Shown here piece by piece: positions 49,295 through 63,060 of a stretch of DNA of 64,000 nt (within the stretch, counting starts at the first letter, position 1; every line of letters begins with the position of its first letter). This stretch comes from Pteria penguin (Eukaryota; Mollusca; Bivalvia; Pterioida; Pteriidae): positions 42,087,585 to 42,151,584 of the forward strand of contig CM068580.1 in NCBI GenBank assembly GCA_035048485.1. Direction: 5' to 3'. The translations under genes were made by a program, and so were the position numbers. The notes beneath the pieces were generated by a model. That model saw nothing but the letters and a program-made list of their open reading frames with translations. It had not been told where the DNA came from and did no database searches.

Positions 49295-52200
49295 TTCGTA
49301 TCTCCTCGGGACACATCATATCGACGATTGGTGAATATAATCCCCCAAATAAAAAAATCTACAAAGACCGAGGAATATCAATAAGCGAACATTGTGTTGC
49401 TGAATGCATAGACATACATATATCTGGGAGGCACATTTCAATTTGTTTTAGGTTTAACTCTCTGAATGAGAGAAAGTGATAGTATATAAGTTAATTATAT
49501 GTATTAAGTAAATACTACAAGATCGTATAAGAATTAGTAATCAAATGGAATGTAAGGTGTTACATAGTTCGAAAGATCTGACCAACTATCGTATCTTCGA
49601 TGATTAAAACCCCACAACAGTTGACTGAATAACCGTCAAAGGTGGGTTATAACCCTTCCACCTGCAGTGTGACGTAAGAATAAAATGACGTAAAGTTTTA
49701 AGGCAAATAATGTATGCCTGGCATGGAATGAAATGTAAGATAAATAGGAAACGATTTATTTAGTCACAATAGACCTTTTCCCTATTGTTATTAATTTACG
49801 TCACTCCACGATTATTTCACGTCACGTGGTGACGGCATATGCCTGATATATTGTAAAGAAATGTATACCACTGGGACGGAACCAGCCGATGGAGTGAAGG
49901 GTCTTTTGGGTGCCACGTCTACTGATATACGGGAAAAACTCGATTTCCTCTGTCTCGTCCGAAAGACAGGACATGGATGTGTCAACGGCGGGAGTCGAAC
50001 CCAGGACTTCTGGGTCTAGAGACGAGCACCTCATCCATTGAGCTACATCGGATTGACTTCTTAACAAAGCTGTTGTAGGCTAATGTAAAACATCATGATG
50101 TAGGAAATAAAAACTACCTAGCCGTGGTTTATTGTCCAGAAATTTCCCGAGTCGCATGAAACAATAATCACCGAGCCTCCACACGGCGAGGTGATAAATT
50201 GATGAATGATTGATATTGAAAAGAAGACAGTATTACCATTTTCATCCTATGTATATACAGTTTATGTTTTTATTAATCAATTAATCATTTTTTATTAATC
50301 AATCTATTTATTTAAGGAAGCATTTATTTAATTGTTTATTGTTTATTCATTATATGGATCAAAATATGACATTTTAATAAAATGACTGAACGACTGACTG
50401 ATTGATATACAGTATTTTAAAAATGACTTTCTCCTATAATGTATTTAAAATATGTATAACACATGTCGTGCATGTATTTAAAAATATAAGTGAAATTACG
50501 TATCTAAATATCATAAATATTTCAAGTATGTCAAAGGTCTACAATATCTGTCTTTCTCTCGAGTATCTATAATTGCCAATGTCAACATTAATCTAATATA
50601 TTCGTCAAAGTTCGCAACCCGTACATTACCTATTAGATATGTTGTAAGTATATATTAGTATATATTTAGTAACTTGTGCACATAGGCTCGACAAATGTGT
50701 ATAATACACGTTTATGTGACCGCCAAATTAACACTTTAAATGCAAGGCCAATATTTTTTGTTTGGTATTAATAATACACTTCTATACAATTATAATTAGT
50801 TAGTTCTATATTGGTATGGTTCAGGCTTTTATCCAACGTTACAGTCCACTTAAATATCATCAGTGATCTATATGTAACCGTCACATTTAAGATTTATTTT
50901 ATTAATATAGACACATGCCAAAAATAGATTTGACTAATTTATTTACACAGGTATATATAAACTCGAATTTCTTTGTTCCGTTTTTGCATATAGTATCTCA
51001 ATGTATATGAAAGTATGGCAATTATGTTATCCCTCGGCTGTTAACTACTAATATATTTTCATAGCCTTCAATAAGCATATAAATAAATAGATAAATAAAT
51101 AAAAATAGATAAATAGAAGTGCATAATGAGTGCATACACAGTTTTGGTGACAATACATGAACTGACGCTCCACGTAATACATAATGAAACCAATACAAAA
51201 GTGTGGGAAATGAAGGTATAGAGATACTATATACATACACATATCAATGAATTAAAATTGTCGTTAATGGCTAATATTCTACCACAAAAACAAATAAAAC
51301 CCATACACACACCTACACACAAAACAATTACACACACCCCCCCCCCCCAAAAAAACCCCCCAAAACCCCCAAAAATCCAAAAACAAAAACTCAAAACAAA
51401 ACAAAGAAACAAAACAACAATAAAAAATTATAATAAAACCAGATGTTCATTACACATGCATAGATATAGATACAGTAAGTAGTGATTATTAGCCAAGCCG
51501 TTTTTCGAAAACGAAAGAAGGAAAATATGTATTACTGATTACACAGAAACGTATAGGTGCGACATTTTAAGGATCGATCCAAACAACACGTGAGCGAAGA
51601 AAATAAACATCTGTTACAAGAGGACGAAATACAAATACAAGGTAGCATATATATTATATATAGTTTCAATGTTTGGCCGCTATACATCTTAAATGCTGCG
51701 ATAAGAACATGCATAGAGACAAGGCGGCAAAACAATAAAGATCGCTTCGTTCACTATAATGTATGATCATGATGATATGCCGTTGCGAAAGCTTTCTATA
51801 AATACATAAATAAATATATAAGTAAATAAATGAATGAATAAATAAATAGAAGTTTATTTAGAGTGCATAGACAGTTTTGGTGACGGTACATGTACTGGGG
51901 CTTCGCGTAACACAGTTCGTATCTCCTCGGGACACATCATATCGACGATAGGTGAATATAATCCCCCAAATAAAAAAATCTACAAAGACCGAGGAATATC
52001 AATAAGCGAACATTGTGTTGCTGAATGCATAGACATACATATATCTGGGAGGCACATTTCAATTTGTTTTAGGTTTAACTCTCTGAATGAGAGAAAGTGA
52101 TAGTATATAAGTTATTTATATGTATTAAGTAAATACTACAAGATCGTATAAGAATTAGTAATCAAATGGAATGTAAGGTGTTACATAGTTCGAAAGATCT

Positions 52201-55200
52201 GACCAACTATCGTATCTTCGATGATTAAAACCCCACAACAGTTGACTGAATAACCGTCAAAGGTGGGTTATAACCCTTCCACCTGCAGTGTGACGTAAGA
52301 ATAAAATGACGTAAAGTTTTAAGGCAAATAATGTATGCCTGGCATGGAATGAAATGTAAGATAAATAGGAAACGATTTATTTAGTCACAATAGACCTTTT
52401 CCCTATTGTTATTAATTTACGTCACTCCACGATTATTTCACGTCACGTGGTGACGGCATATGCCTGATATATTGTAAAGAAATGTATACCACTGGGACGG
52501 AACCAGCCGATGGAGTGAAGGGTCTTTTGGGTGCCACGTCTACTGATATACGGGAAAAACTCGATTTCCTTTGTCTCGTCCGAAAGACAGGACATGGATG
52601 TGTCAACGGCGGGAGTCGAACCCAGGACTTCTGGGTCTAGAGACGAGCACCTCATCCATTGAGCTACATCGGATTGACTTCTTAACAAAGCTGTTGTAGG
52701 CTAATGTAAAACATCATGATGTAGGAAATAAAAACTACCTAGCCGTGGTTTATTGTCCAGAAATTTCCCGAGTCGCATGAAACAATAATCACCGAGCCTC
52801 CACACGGCGAGGTGATAAATTGATGAATGATTGATATTGAAAAGAAGACAGTATTACCATTTTCATCCTATGTATATACAGTTTATGTTTTTATTAATCA
52901 ATTAATCATTTTTTATTAATCAATCTATTTATTTAAGGAAGCATTTATTTAATTGTTTATTGTTTATTCATTATATGGATCAAAATATGACATTTTAATA
53001 AAATGACTGAACGACTGACTGATTGATATACAGTATTTTAAAAATGACTTTCTCCTATAATGTATTTAAAATATGTATAACACATGTCGTGCATGTATTT
53101 AAAAATATAAGTGAAATTACGTATCTAAATATCATAAATATTTCAAGTATGTCAAAGGTCTACAATATCTGTCTTTCTCTCGAGTATCTATAATTGCCAA
53201 TGTCAACATTAATCTAATATATTCGTCAAAGTTCGCAACCCGTACATTACCTATTAGATATGTTGTAAGTATATATTAGTATATATTTAGTAACTTGTGC
53301 ACATAGGCTCGACAAATGTGTATAATACACGTTTATGTGACCGCCAAATTAACACTTTAAATGCAAGGCCAATATTTTTTGTTTGGTATTAATAATACAC
53401 TTCTATACAATTATAATTAGTTAGTTCTATATTGGTATGGTTCAGGCTTTTATCCAACGTTACAGTCCACTTAAATATCATCAGTGATCTATATGTAACC
53501 GTCACATTTAAGATTTATTTTATTAATATAGACACATGCCAAAAATAGATTTGACTAATTTATTTACACAGGTATATATAAACTCGAATTTCTTTGTTCC
53601 GTTTTTGCATATAGTATCTCAATGTATATGAAAGTATGGCAATTATGTTATCCCTCGGCTGTTAACTACTAATATATTTTCATAGCCTTCAATAAGCATA
53701 TAAATAAATAGATAAATAAATAAAAATAGATAAATAGAAGTGCATAATGAGTGCATACACAGTTTTGGTGACAATACATGAACTGACGCTCCACGTAATA
53801 CATAATGAAACCAATACAAAAGTGTGGGAAATGAAGGTATAGAGATACTATATACATACACATATCAATGAATTAAAATTGTCGTTAATGGCTAATATTC
53901 TACCACAAAAACAAATAAAACCCATACACACACCTACACACAAAACAATTACACCCCCCCCCCCATAAAAAACCCCCCAAAACCTCCAAAAACAAAAACT
54001 CAAAACAAAACAAAGAAACAAAACAACAATAAAAAATTATAATAAAACCAGATGTTCATTACACATGCATAGATATAGATACAGTAAGTAGTGATTATTA
54101 GCCAAGCCGTTTTTCGAAAACGAAAGAAGGAAAATATGTATTACTGATTACACAGAAACGTATAGGTGCGACATTTTAAGGATCGATCCAAACAACACGT
54201 GAGCGAAGAAAATAAACATCTGTTACAAGAGGACGAAATACAAATACAAGGTAGCATATATATTATATATAGTTTCAATGTTTGGCCGCTATACATCTTA
54301 AATGCTGCGATAAGAACATGCATAGAGACAAGGCGGCAAAACAATAAAGATCGCTTCGTTCACTATAATGTATGATCATGATGATATGCCGTTGCGAAAG
54401 CTTTCTATAAATACATAAATAAATATATAAGTAAATAAATGAATGAATAAATAAATAGAAGTTTATTTAGAGTGCATAGACAGTTTTGGTGACGGTACAT
54501 GTACTGGGGCTTCGCGTAACACAGTTCGTATCTCCTCGGGACACATCATATCGACGATAGGTGAATATAATCCCCCAAATAAAAAAATCTACAAAGACCG
54601 AGGAATATCAATAAGCGAACATTGTGTTGCTGAATGCATAGACATACATATATCTGGGAGGCACATTTCAATTTGTTTTAGGTTTAACTCTCTGAATGAG
54701 AGAAAGTGATAGTATATAAGTTATTTATATGTATTAAGTAAATACTACAAGATCGTATAAGAATTAGTAATCAAATGGAATGTAAGGTGTTACATAGTTC
54801 GAAAGATCTGACCAACTATCGTATCTTCGATGATTAAAACCCCACAACAGTTGACTGAATAACCGTCAAAGGTGGGTTATAACCCTTCCACCTGCAGTGT
54901 GACGTAAGAATAAAATGACGTAAAGTTTTAAGGCAAATAATGTATGCCTGGCATGGAATGAAATGTAAGATAAATAGGAAACGATTTATTTAGTCACAAT
55001 AGACCTTTTCCCTATTGTTATTAATTTACGTCACTCCACGATTATTTCACGTCACGTGGTGACGGCATATGCCTGATATATTGTAAAGAAATGTATACCA
55101 CTGGGACGGAACCAGCCGATGGAGTGAAGGGTCTTTTGGGTGCCACGTCTACTGATATACGGGAAAAACTCGATTTCCTTTGTCTCGTCCGAAAGACAGG

Positions 55201-58200
55201 ACATGGATGTGTCAACGGCGGGAGTCGAACCCAGGACTTCTGGGTCTAGAGACGAGCACCTCATCCATTGAGCTACATCGGATTGACTTCTTAACAAAGC
55301 TGTTGTAGGCTAATGTAAAACATCATGATGTAGGAAATAAAAACTACCTAGCCGTGGTTTATTGTCCAGAAATTCCCCGAGTCGCATGAAACAATAATCA
55401 CCGAGCCTCCACACGGCGAGGTGATAAATTGATGAATGATTGATATTGAAAAGAAGACAGTATTACCATTTTCATCCTATGTATATACAGTTTATGTTTT
55501 TATTAATCAATTAATCATTTTTTATTAATCAATCTATTTATTTAAGGAAGCATTTATTTAATTGTTTATTGTTTATTCATTATATGGATCAAAATATGAC
55601 ATTTTAATAAAATGACTGAACGACTGACTGATTGATATACAGTATTTTAAAAATGACTTTCTCCTATAATGTATTTAAAATATGTATAACACATGTCGTG
55701 CATGTATTTAAAAATATAAGTGAAATTACGTATCTAAATATCATAAATATTTCAAGTATGTCAAAGGTCTACAATATCTGTCTTTCTCTCGAGTATCTAT
55801 AATTGCCAATGTCAACATTAATCTAATATATTCGTCAAAGTTCGCAACCCGTACATTACCTATTAGATATGTTGTAAGTATATATTAGTATATATTTAGT
55901 AACTTGTGCACATAGGCTCGACAAATGTGTATAATACACGTTTATGTGACCGCCAAATTAACACTTTAAATGCAAGGCCAATATTTTTTGTTTGGTATTA
56001 ATAATACACTTCTATACAATTATAATTAGTTAGTTCTATATTGGTATGGTTCAGGCTTTTATCCAACGTTACAGTCCACTTAAATATCATCAGTGATCTA
56101 TATGTAACCGTCACATTTAAGATTTATTTTATTAATATAGACACATGCCAAAAATAGATTTGACTAATTTATTTACACAGGTATATATAAACTCGAATTT
56201 CTTTGTTCCGTTTTTGCATATAGTATCTCAATGTATATATGAAAGTATGGCAATTATGTTATCCCTCGGCTGTTAACTACTAATATATTTTCATAGCCTT
56301 CAATAAGCATATAAATAAATAGATAAATAAATAAAAATAGATAAATAGAAGTGCATAATGAGTGCATACACAGTTTTGGTGACAATACATGAACTGACGC
56401 TCCACGTAATACATAATGAAACCAATACAAAAGTGTGGGAAATGAAGGTATAGAGATACTATATACATACACATATCAATGAATTAAAATTGTCGTTAAT
56501 GGCTAATATTCTACCACAAAAACAAATAAAACCCATACACACACCTACACACAAAACAATTACACCCCCCCCAAAAAAAACCCCCAAAACCCCCAAAAAT
56601 CCAAAAACAAAAACTCAAAACAAAACAAAGAAACAAAACAACAATAAAAAATTATAATAAAACCAGATGTTCATTACACATGCATAGATATAGATACAGT
56701 AAGTAGTGATTATTAGCCAAGCCGTTTTTCGAAAACGAAAGAAGGAAAATATGTATTACTGATTACACAGAAACGTATAGGTGCGACATTTTAAGGATCG
56801 ATCCAAACAACACGTGAGCGAAGAAAATAAACATCTGTTACAAGAGGACGAAATACAAATACAAGGTAGCATATATATTATATATAGTTTCAATGTTTGG
56901 CCGCTATACATCTTAAATGCTGCGATAAGAACATGCATAGAGACAAGGCGGCAAAACAATAAAGATCGCTTCATTCACTATAATGTATGATCATGATGAT
57001 ATGCCGTTGCGAAAGCTTTCTATAAATACATAAATAAATATATAAGTAAATAAATGAATGAATAAATAAATAGAAGTTTATTTAGAGTGCATAGACAGTT
57101 TTGGTGACGGTACATGTACTGGGGCTTCGCGTAACACAGTTCGTATCTCCTCGGGACACATCATATCGACGATTGGTGAATATAATCCCCCAAATAAAAA
57201 AATCTACAAAGACCGAGGAATATCAATAAGCGAACATTGTGTTGCTGAATGCATAGACATACATATATCTGGGAGGCACATTTCAATTTGTTTTAGGTTT
57301 AACTCTCTGAATGAGAGAAAGTGATAGTATATAAGTTAATTATATGTATTAAGTAAATACTACAAGATCGTATAAGAATTAGTAATCAAATGGAATGTAA
57401 GGTGTTACATAGTTCGAAAGATCTGACCAACTATCGTATCTTCGATGATTAAAACCCCACAACAGTTGACTGAATAACCGTCAAAGGTGGGTTATAACCC
57501 TTCCACCTGCAGTGTGACGTAAGAATAAAATGACGTAAAGTTTTAAGGCAAATAATGTATGCCTGGCATGGAATGAAATGTAAGATAAATAGGAAACGAT
57601 TTATTTAGTCACAATAGACCTTTTCCCTATTGTTATTAATTTACGTCACTCCACGATTATTTCACGTCACGTGGTGACGGCATATGCCTGATATATTGTA
57701 AAGAAATGTATACCACTGGGACGGAACCAGCCGATGGAGTGAAGGGTCTTTTGGGTGCCACGTCTACTGATATACGGGAAAAACTCGATTTCCTCTGTCT
57801 CGTCCGAAAGACAGGACATGGATGTGTCAACGGCGGGAGTCGAACCCAGGACTTCTGGGTCTAGAGACGAGCACCTCATCCATTGAGCTACATCGGATTG
57901 ACTTCTTAACAAAGCTGTTGTAGGCTAATGTAAAACATCATGATGTAGGAAATAAAAACTACCTAGCCGTGGTTTATTGTCCAGAAATTCCCCGAGTCGC
58001 ATGAAACAATAATCACCGAGCCTCCACACGGCGAGGTGATAAATTGATGAATGATTGATATTGAAAAGAAGACAGTATTACCATTTTCATCCTATGTATA
58101 TACAGTTTATGTTTTTATTAATCAATTAATCATTTTTTATTAATCAATCTATTTATTTAAGGAAGCATTTATTTAATTGTTTATTGTTTATTCATTATAT

Positions 58201-59774
58201 GGATCAAAATATGACATTTTAATAAAATGACTGAACGACTGACTGATTGATATACAGTATTTTAAAAATGACTTTCTCCTATAATGTATTTAAAATATGT
58301 ATAACACATGTCGTGCATGTATTTAAAAATATAAGTGAAATTACGTATCTAAATATCATAAATATTTCAAGTATGTCAAAGGTCTACAATATCTGTCTTT
58401 CTCTCGAGTATCTATAATTGCCAATGTCAATATTAATCTAATATATTCGTCAAAGTTCGCAACCCGTACATTACCTATTAGATATGTTGTAAGTATATAT
58501 TAGTATATATTTAGTAACTTGTGCACATAGGCTCGACAAATGTGTATAATACACGTTTATGTGACCGCCAAATTAACACTTTAAATGCAAGGCCAATATT
58601 TTTTGTTTGGTATTAATAATACACTTCTATACAATTATAATTAGTTAGTTCTATATTGGTATGGTTCAGGCTTTTATCCAACGTTACAGTCCACTTAAAT
58701 ATCATCAGTGATCTATATGTAACCGTCACATTTAAGATTTATTTTATTAATATAGACACATGCCAAAAATAGATTTGACTAATTTATTTACACAGGTATA
58801 TATAAACTCGAATTTCTTTGTTCCGTTTTTGCATATAGTATCTCAATGTATATGAAAGTATGGCAATTATGTTATCCCTCGGCTGTTAACTACTTATATA
58901 TTTTCATAGCCTTCAATAAGTATATAAATAAATAGATACATAAATAAAAATAGATAAATAGCAGTACATAATGAGTGCATACACAGTTTTGGTGACAATA
59001 CATGAACTGACGCTCCACGTAATACATAATGAAACCAATACAAAAGTGCGGGAAATGAAGGTATAGAGATACTATATACATACACATATCAATGAATTAA
59101 AATTGTCGTTAATGGCTAATATTCTACCACAAAAACAAATAAAACCCAAACACACACACACCTACACACAAAACAATTACACCCCCCCCCCCCCAAAAAC
59201 CCCCAAAACCCCCCCAAAAAAACAAAAAATCCAAAAACAAAAACTCAAAACAAAACAAACAAAGAAACAAAACAACAATAAAAAATCATAATAAAACCAG
59301 ATGTTCATTACACATGCATAGATATAGATACAGTAAGTAGTGATTATTAGCCAAGCCATTTTTCGAAAACGAAAGAAGGAAAATATGTATTACTGATTAC
59401 ACAGAAACGTATAGGTGCGACATTTTAAGGATCGATCCAAACAACACGTGAGCGAAGTAAATAAACATTTGTTACAAGAGGACGAAATACAAATACAAGG
59501 TAGCATATATATTATATATAGTTTCAATGTTTGGCCGCTATACATCTTAAATGCAGCGATTAGAACATGCATAGAGACGAGGCGGCAAAACAATAAAGAT
59601 GGCTTCATTCACTATAATGTATGATCATAATGATATGCCGTTGCGAAAGCTTTCTATAAATAGATAAATAAATATATAAGTAAATGAATGAATGAATAAA
59701 TAAATAGAAGTTTATTTAGAGTGCATAGACAGTTTTGGTGACGGTACATGTACTGGCGCTTCGCGTAACACAGT
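49295..59774. repeat. Four tandem copies of a ~2.6-kb unit
   Basis: Units: 49295-51915 (2621 bp), 51916-54524 (2609), 54525-57139 (2615), 57140-59774 (about 2635). Each starts 'ttcgtatctcctcgggacac' and ends 'cttcgcgtaacacag'. Copies appear nearly identical by eye; most length change lies in a C/A homopolymer stretch (for example 51338-51420). Each unit carries a reverse SINE family A copy, taaa/taga-rich microsatellites, and an internal copy of the short element that also spans the array's right end. No unit contains a credible gene; open frames repeat once per unit only because the DNA repeats. Confidence 0.96.
49785..50055 (-). mobile_element. SINE family A copy inside the 2.6-kb unit
   Basis: 'tttacgtcactccacgatta', 'gtgacggcatatgcctgata', 'gaaagacaggacatggatgt', 'gggagtcgaacccagga' and 'cattgagctacatcgg' in reverse family order. 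Present once in every tandem unit (about 52406-52676, 55015-55285 and 57630-57900), so it inserted before the amplification. Confidence 0.85.
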
Positions 59775-59895
59775 TTGAATAGTAACCTGACGTAGAATAA
59801 ATGTAACATAAACCAAATCAATGGAAACCAATACAAAATTATACACATATAAATGAGTTAAAATTGTCGTTACGGGATAATATTCTATAATATTG
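59655..59895. repeat. Complete copy of the short element at the array edge
   Basis: 'taaataaatag', 'gtgcatagacagttttggtg', 'ggaaaccaatacaaaa' and 'gttaaaattgtcgtta' follow the same order as 51060-51290 inside the unit. Units 1-3 end part-way through such a copy. The full copy appears only after the last unit. Confidence 0.65.
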
Positions 59896-60439
59896 CCCGA
59901 TCATAATTGTTTCATAGCTTGTTATGTAAGATACTAAATTGTTTTCATTAAATTATTCTTAACATACAATTGAACATGAAGTATAGCACTCAGCTTTTGA
60001 GTACACTTCGTATTGGAAGAAGAAGAAGAATATTTGCAATCTTTTAAGTTGTTTTGCAGCAATATGTATAAAATGTTCTTTTCTTTCTGAATAATAATAC
60101 TACAAGTTATTTTCATCATGCAAAGATAAAAAGTGTTCCGGCTCTGGAAAACATTTACTCATGCAAACATAGGCGCAATTTTCAGTTACTCTTAGTGCCT
60201 CTAAGTTGAAATGAAAGGCCTTTAACATCGATTATCCATGTTTAGGAGTTGGAAATGAGGGGGGATTTTAACCCCCTTTGGTTGGAAATTATTTACCAAA
60301 AAAAGATTATTTTTGACCATTTTCAAGGCTGCAATACCCCCCTTTCCAGACTGAGCGATGGAAATAAGTAGTCATGGCAGACTGCACCCTCTCCCACTTT
60401 CCAAACTTTCTAGATCCGCTTATGTCAGTTCAGTGTCTA
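59896..60439. other. Intergenic, with a dispersed G-rich/C-rich repeat
   Basis: About 60245-60425 runs from 'gaggggggattttaacccc' to 'ttctagatccgcttatg', a diverged relative of the 36940 and 46940 elements. No exon. Confidence 0.4.
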
Positions 60440-60705
60440 GTTCTGTCGTCTGAAGGCTGTACACTTTCTTCTTTTCTCATTTTTTTCTCTACCTGTGTCA
60501 AATTTACCGGTTTGTTTATACCAGGGACGTATATATAGATATATACGTCCCTGTTTATACGTAGTCTGAATCATCCACATGTTTGATTCTGCTACCGAGG
60601 TGTAAATACGCAAACGTGTGGATGATTCAGACTACATATAAACAAACCGGCAAATTTGATACAGTTTGGGAAAAAATGTGTGTGGAGCCTTCAGACGACA
60701 GATCG
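60440..60705. mobile_element. Foldback element with ~100-bp arms
   Basis: 'ctgtcgtctgaaggct', 'caaattt.ccggtttgttta' and 'gtagtctgaatcatccaca' on the left recur as reverse complements on the right (to about 60705) in mirrored order. The left arm carries an extra palindrome at 60522-60553. Non-coding. Confidence 0.75.
60522..60553. mobile_element. ~32-bp palindromic insertion with 7-8-bp target duplication
   Basis: 'cagggacgtatatat' and 'atatatacgtccctg' form an almost perfect hairpin. 'tttatac' flanks it at 60515-60521 and 60554-60560. The opposite arm of the surrounding foldback lacks the insertion and reads straight through (complement of 'gtttgtttatatgtagtctg'). Confidence 0.75.
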
Positions 60706-61050
60706 AGGGTAAGTTATTATTGCTGATCGTTTGCTTAATGTTTATATAATATATGTTAGATATTTGCTACATCTGATGCTGAAATGCGTAGAATCGTGCC
60801 GGCCATTCTGTTTATCAAATTGCAAATTTACGCAACGTAAGGAATCGTGGCCCTATCATTCATTTAGGGCCACTACTTGCGGCTATGACAATGGATAAAC
60901 CTACATCATCCGTTAATTGTTATCTCGTAAAAATTGCATCTTTGAAATAAAAGGGTACACAACCATCTGAATACAGAGGAAATTCGAAGTAAGGGTGTAT
61001 CCAGAAGGAAGGGGATGATTCCTTAGGTTGTCGGTTAGGTTTGATCTTTC

Positions 61051-61081
61051 CAGGGGCATATATAACACATATACGTCCCTG
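61051..61081. mobile_element. Second copy of the ~31-bp CAGGG palindrome
   Basis: 'caggggcatatata' to 'atatacgtccctg', flanked by 'gatctttc' (61043-61050) and 'catctttc' (61082-61089), an 8-bp duplication with one mismatch. Confidence 0.6.
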
Positions 61082-61207
61082 CATCTTTCAGAATGCTCGT
61101 ATTTTCTTGAAGTGGCTTTTCCTTTCATAACCACATGCTGTATATACGTTTGGAATACAGATTTTTTTATATCAACAAGGTACTATTTTTAACATATCGA
61201 TATGTAT

Positions 61208-61674
61208 CTACTGTCCGCGCCACTCACTTTGTAAACCGAAAAAGCTGGATTTTCACTTATTTATCTTTAATATAGTTTTACAAAATTAATATCATCGACA
61301 GATCTTGTTTAGTCGTAACTTTTAGTGTATGTTGTATGTTTCTACGAAGAAGCATTCGTATTTTATAGGGAAAGAATCATTTTAGATAGGGCGTTTTCTA
61401 TGTTAATTTTGACTTGACGTTGCCGATGTTTAATATTGAGTCTATGGGAAACTTGGCGACGTCACCTCAAAATTTAACATGGAAATCACCCTATCTAAAA
61501 TTGATTTTTTTTCTATATGATATGAACGCTTCTTCATACAAACATATAGCATACACCAAAAGTTACGACTAAACAAGATCTATCGAATGGTTTTGCCTTT
61601 TTGAAATTATTCTGACGATGGATAACTGAAAATCCAGATTTTTCAGTTTCCAGAGTGAGTGGCGCGGACAGTAG
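61208..61674. mobile_element. 467-bp foldback MITE with ~200-bp arms
   Basis: The terminal 20 bp 'ctactgtccgcgccactcac' (61208-61227) is perfectly inverted at 61655-61674. The mirrored words continue inward: 'gatcttgtttagtcgtaact', 'agaagc.ttc' and 'ttttagataggg', to a centre near 61430-61450. No coding frame. Target duplication not resolved. Confidence 0.82.
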
Positions 61675-61964
61675 GTGTGTATGGATTGAGAAGGAACGAC
61701 AACTCTGGGTAGAGATTGAGGTAAAATAACCGGCTGTGACGTAAACCAGTTCTATGTAAGACCGATTCAAATTACGGAAAAATGAACGGACAAATATGTC
61801 GCTGCCATAAAAATTGTTTACATTGCACGTTATAATAGCTTGAACTTCACATACCCACCCTAATGAGAAATGATTACGAAAATCACAAATAAATAGTCGG
61901 GGCCGACATCAGATTTTGATTCTGACTGCCTAGTATATTTGCTGCGCCAGATTTTGAATTAACA

Positions 61965-63060
61965 AGAGCAACGCCAGCGTAGAATATGCCCCTCTTCCCC
62001 TGGTTTTTTTTTTTTTTTTTTGTAACGTAGGCATAAAGCACTGACACTTTTTTTCAATTCTTCTATATCAGTGATTTTCGATTACTGAGAATTGAACCGG
62101 AATTAGCATATTATCCGAATCAACATATTTTCAGTAATCAACACTCAATCATTGACGATAATTATTTCATCATTGTGCATAATAAAACCTGACCTAGGTA
62201 TCTTCATGATGTATCTTTATACCCAACATCAATTCAATACCTTTATCCATTCCTGCGATAATGAGCTGAAACTGCATATTTTTAGAAATTTTCAAAGTCC
62301 AAAGGGGATAACTCTTACAAAAATAACTGAACCATATCTAAATTAAAACTTATCAACTTGACCTAGGTATCCTTAAGATGTATCTGTATACCAAATATAA
62401 ATTCAATATATCTAGCTGTTCCTGAGAAAATGAAGAGAACTGCTAATTTATAGTAATTTTCAAAGTCCAAGGGGGATAATTCTCAGAAAAATTATTGAAC
62501 CATAACCAAATTTGAACTTTACCTAAATATCCTTTAGACGTATCAGTATATCAAATATAAATTCAATATCTTTATTGGTTCCAGAGATCATGTGCGGAAA
62601 CTGCAAATTTTAAGAAATTTCCTAAGTCTAAGGGGGAAAACTCTCACAAAAATTATTTAACCATAACCAGATTTTAATTTGACCTACTTATCATTTAGAT
62701 GTATCAGTATATCAAATAAAAATTCAATATCTTTATTGGTTCCAGAGATAATGTGCGGAAACTGCAAATTTTAAGAAATTTCCTAATTCCATGGGGAATA
62801 ACTCTGACAAAAATTATTGAACCATAACTAATTTTGTATTTGATCTAGATATACTTAAGATGTATCTGTATACCAAATATCCATTCAATATCTCTATCCG
62901 TTCTTGAGGTAATGGGCGGAAACTGCTAATTTTAAGAAATTTCCTAAGTACAAGGGGGATACCTCTCACAAAAATTACTGAACCATAACCAAATTTGAAC
63001 TTGACCTAAATATCCTTTAGATGTTTTGTCTTGGTTTTTTTTCTTTTTTTTTTTTTTTTG
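61965..63060. repeat. Array of ~161-bp units with an 'acaagagcaacg' head, about 5 copies
   Basis: The head 'aacaagagcaacgccagcgt' and a T tract precede units starting 'tgacctaggtatc' or close variants at about 62190, 62357, 62519, 62681, 62841 and 63001. Each has 'gatgtatc.gtatacc', 'attcaatat.t.tat' and 'aaggggataactct'. The head matches the 12105 element while the unit sequence differs. Confidence 0.8.

Noticed and set aside
49822..59624. Open frames of 60-81 codons recurring every 2.6 kb
   Set aside because: They repeat because the DNA repeats. The 81-codon frame is a reverse SINE and others are taaa-rich or C/A tracts.
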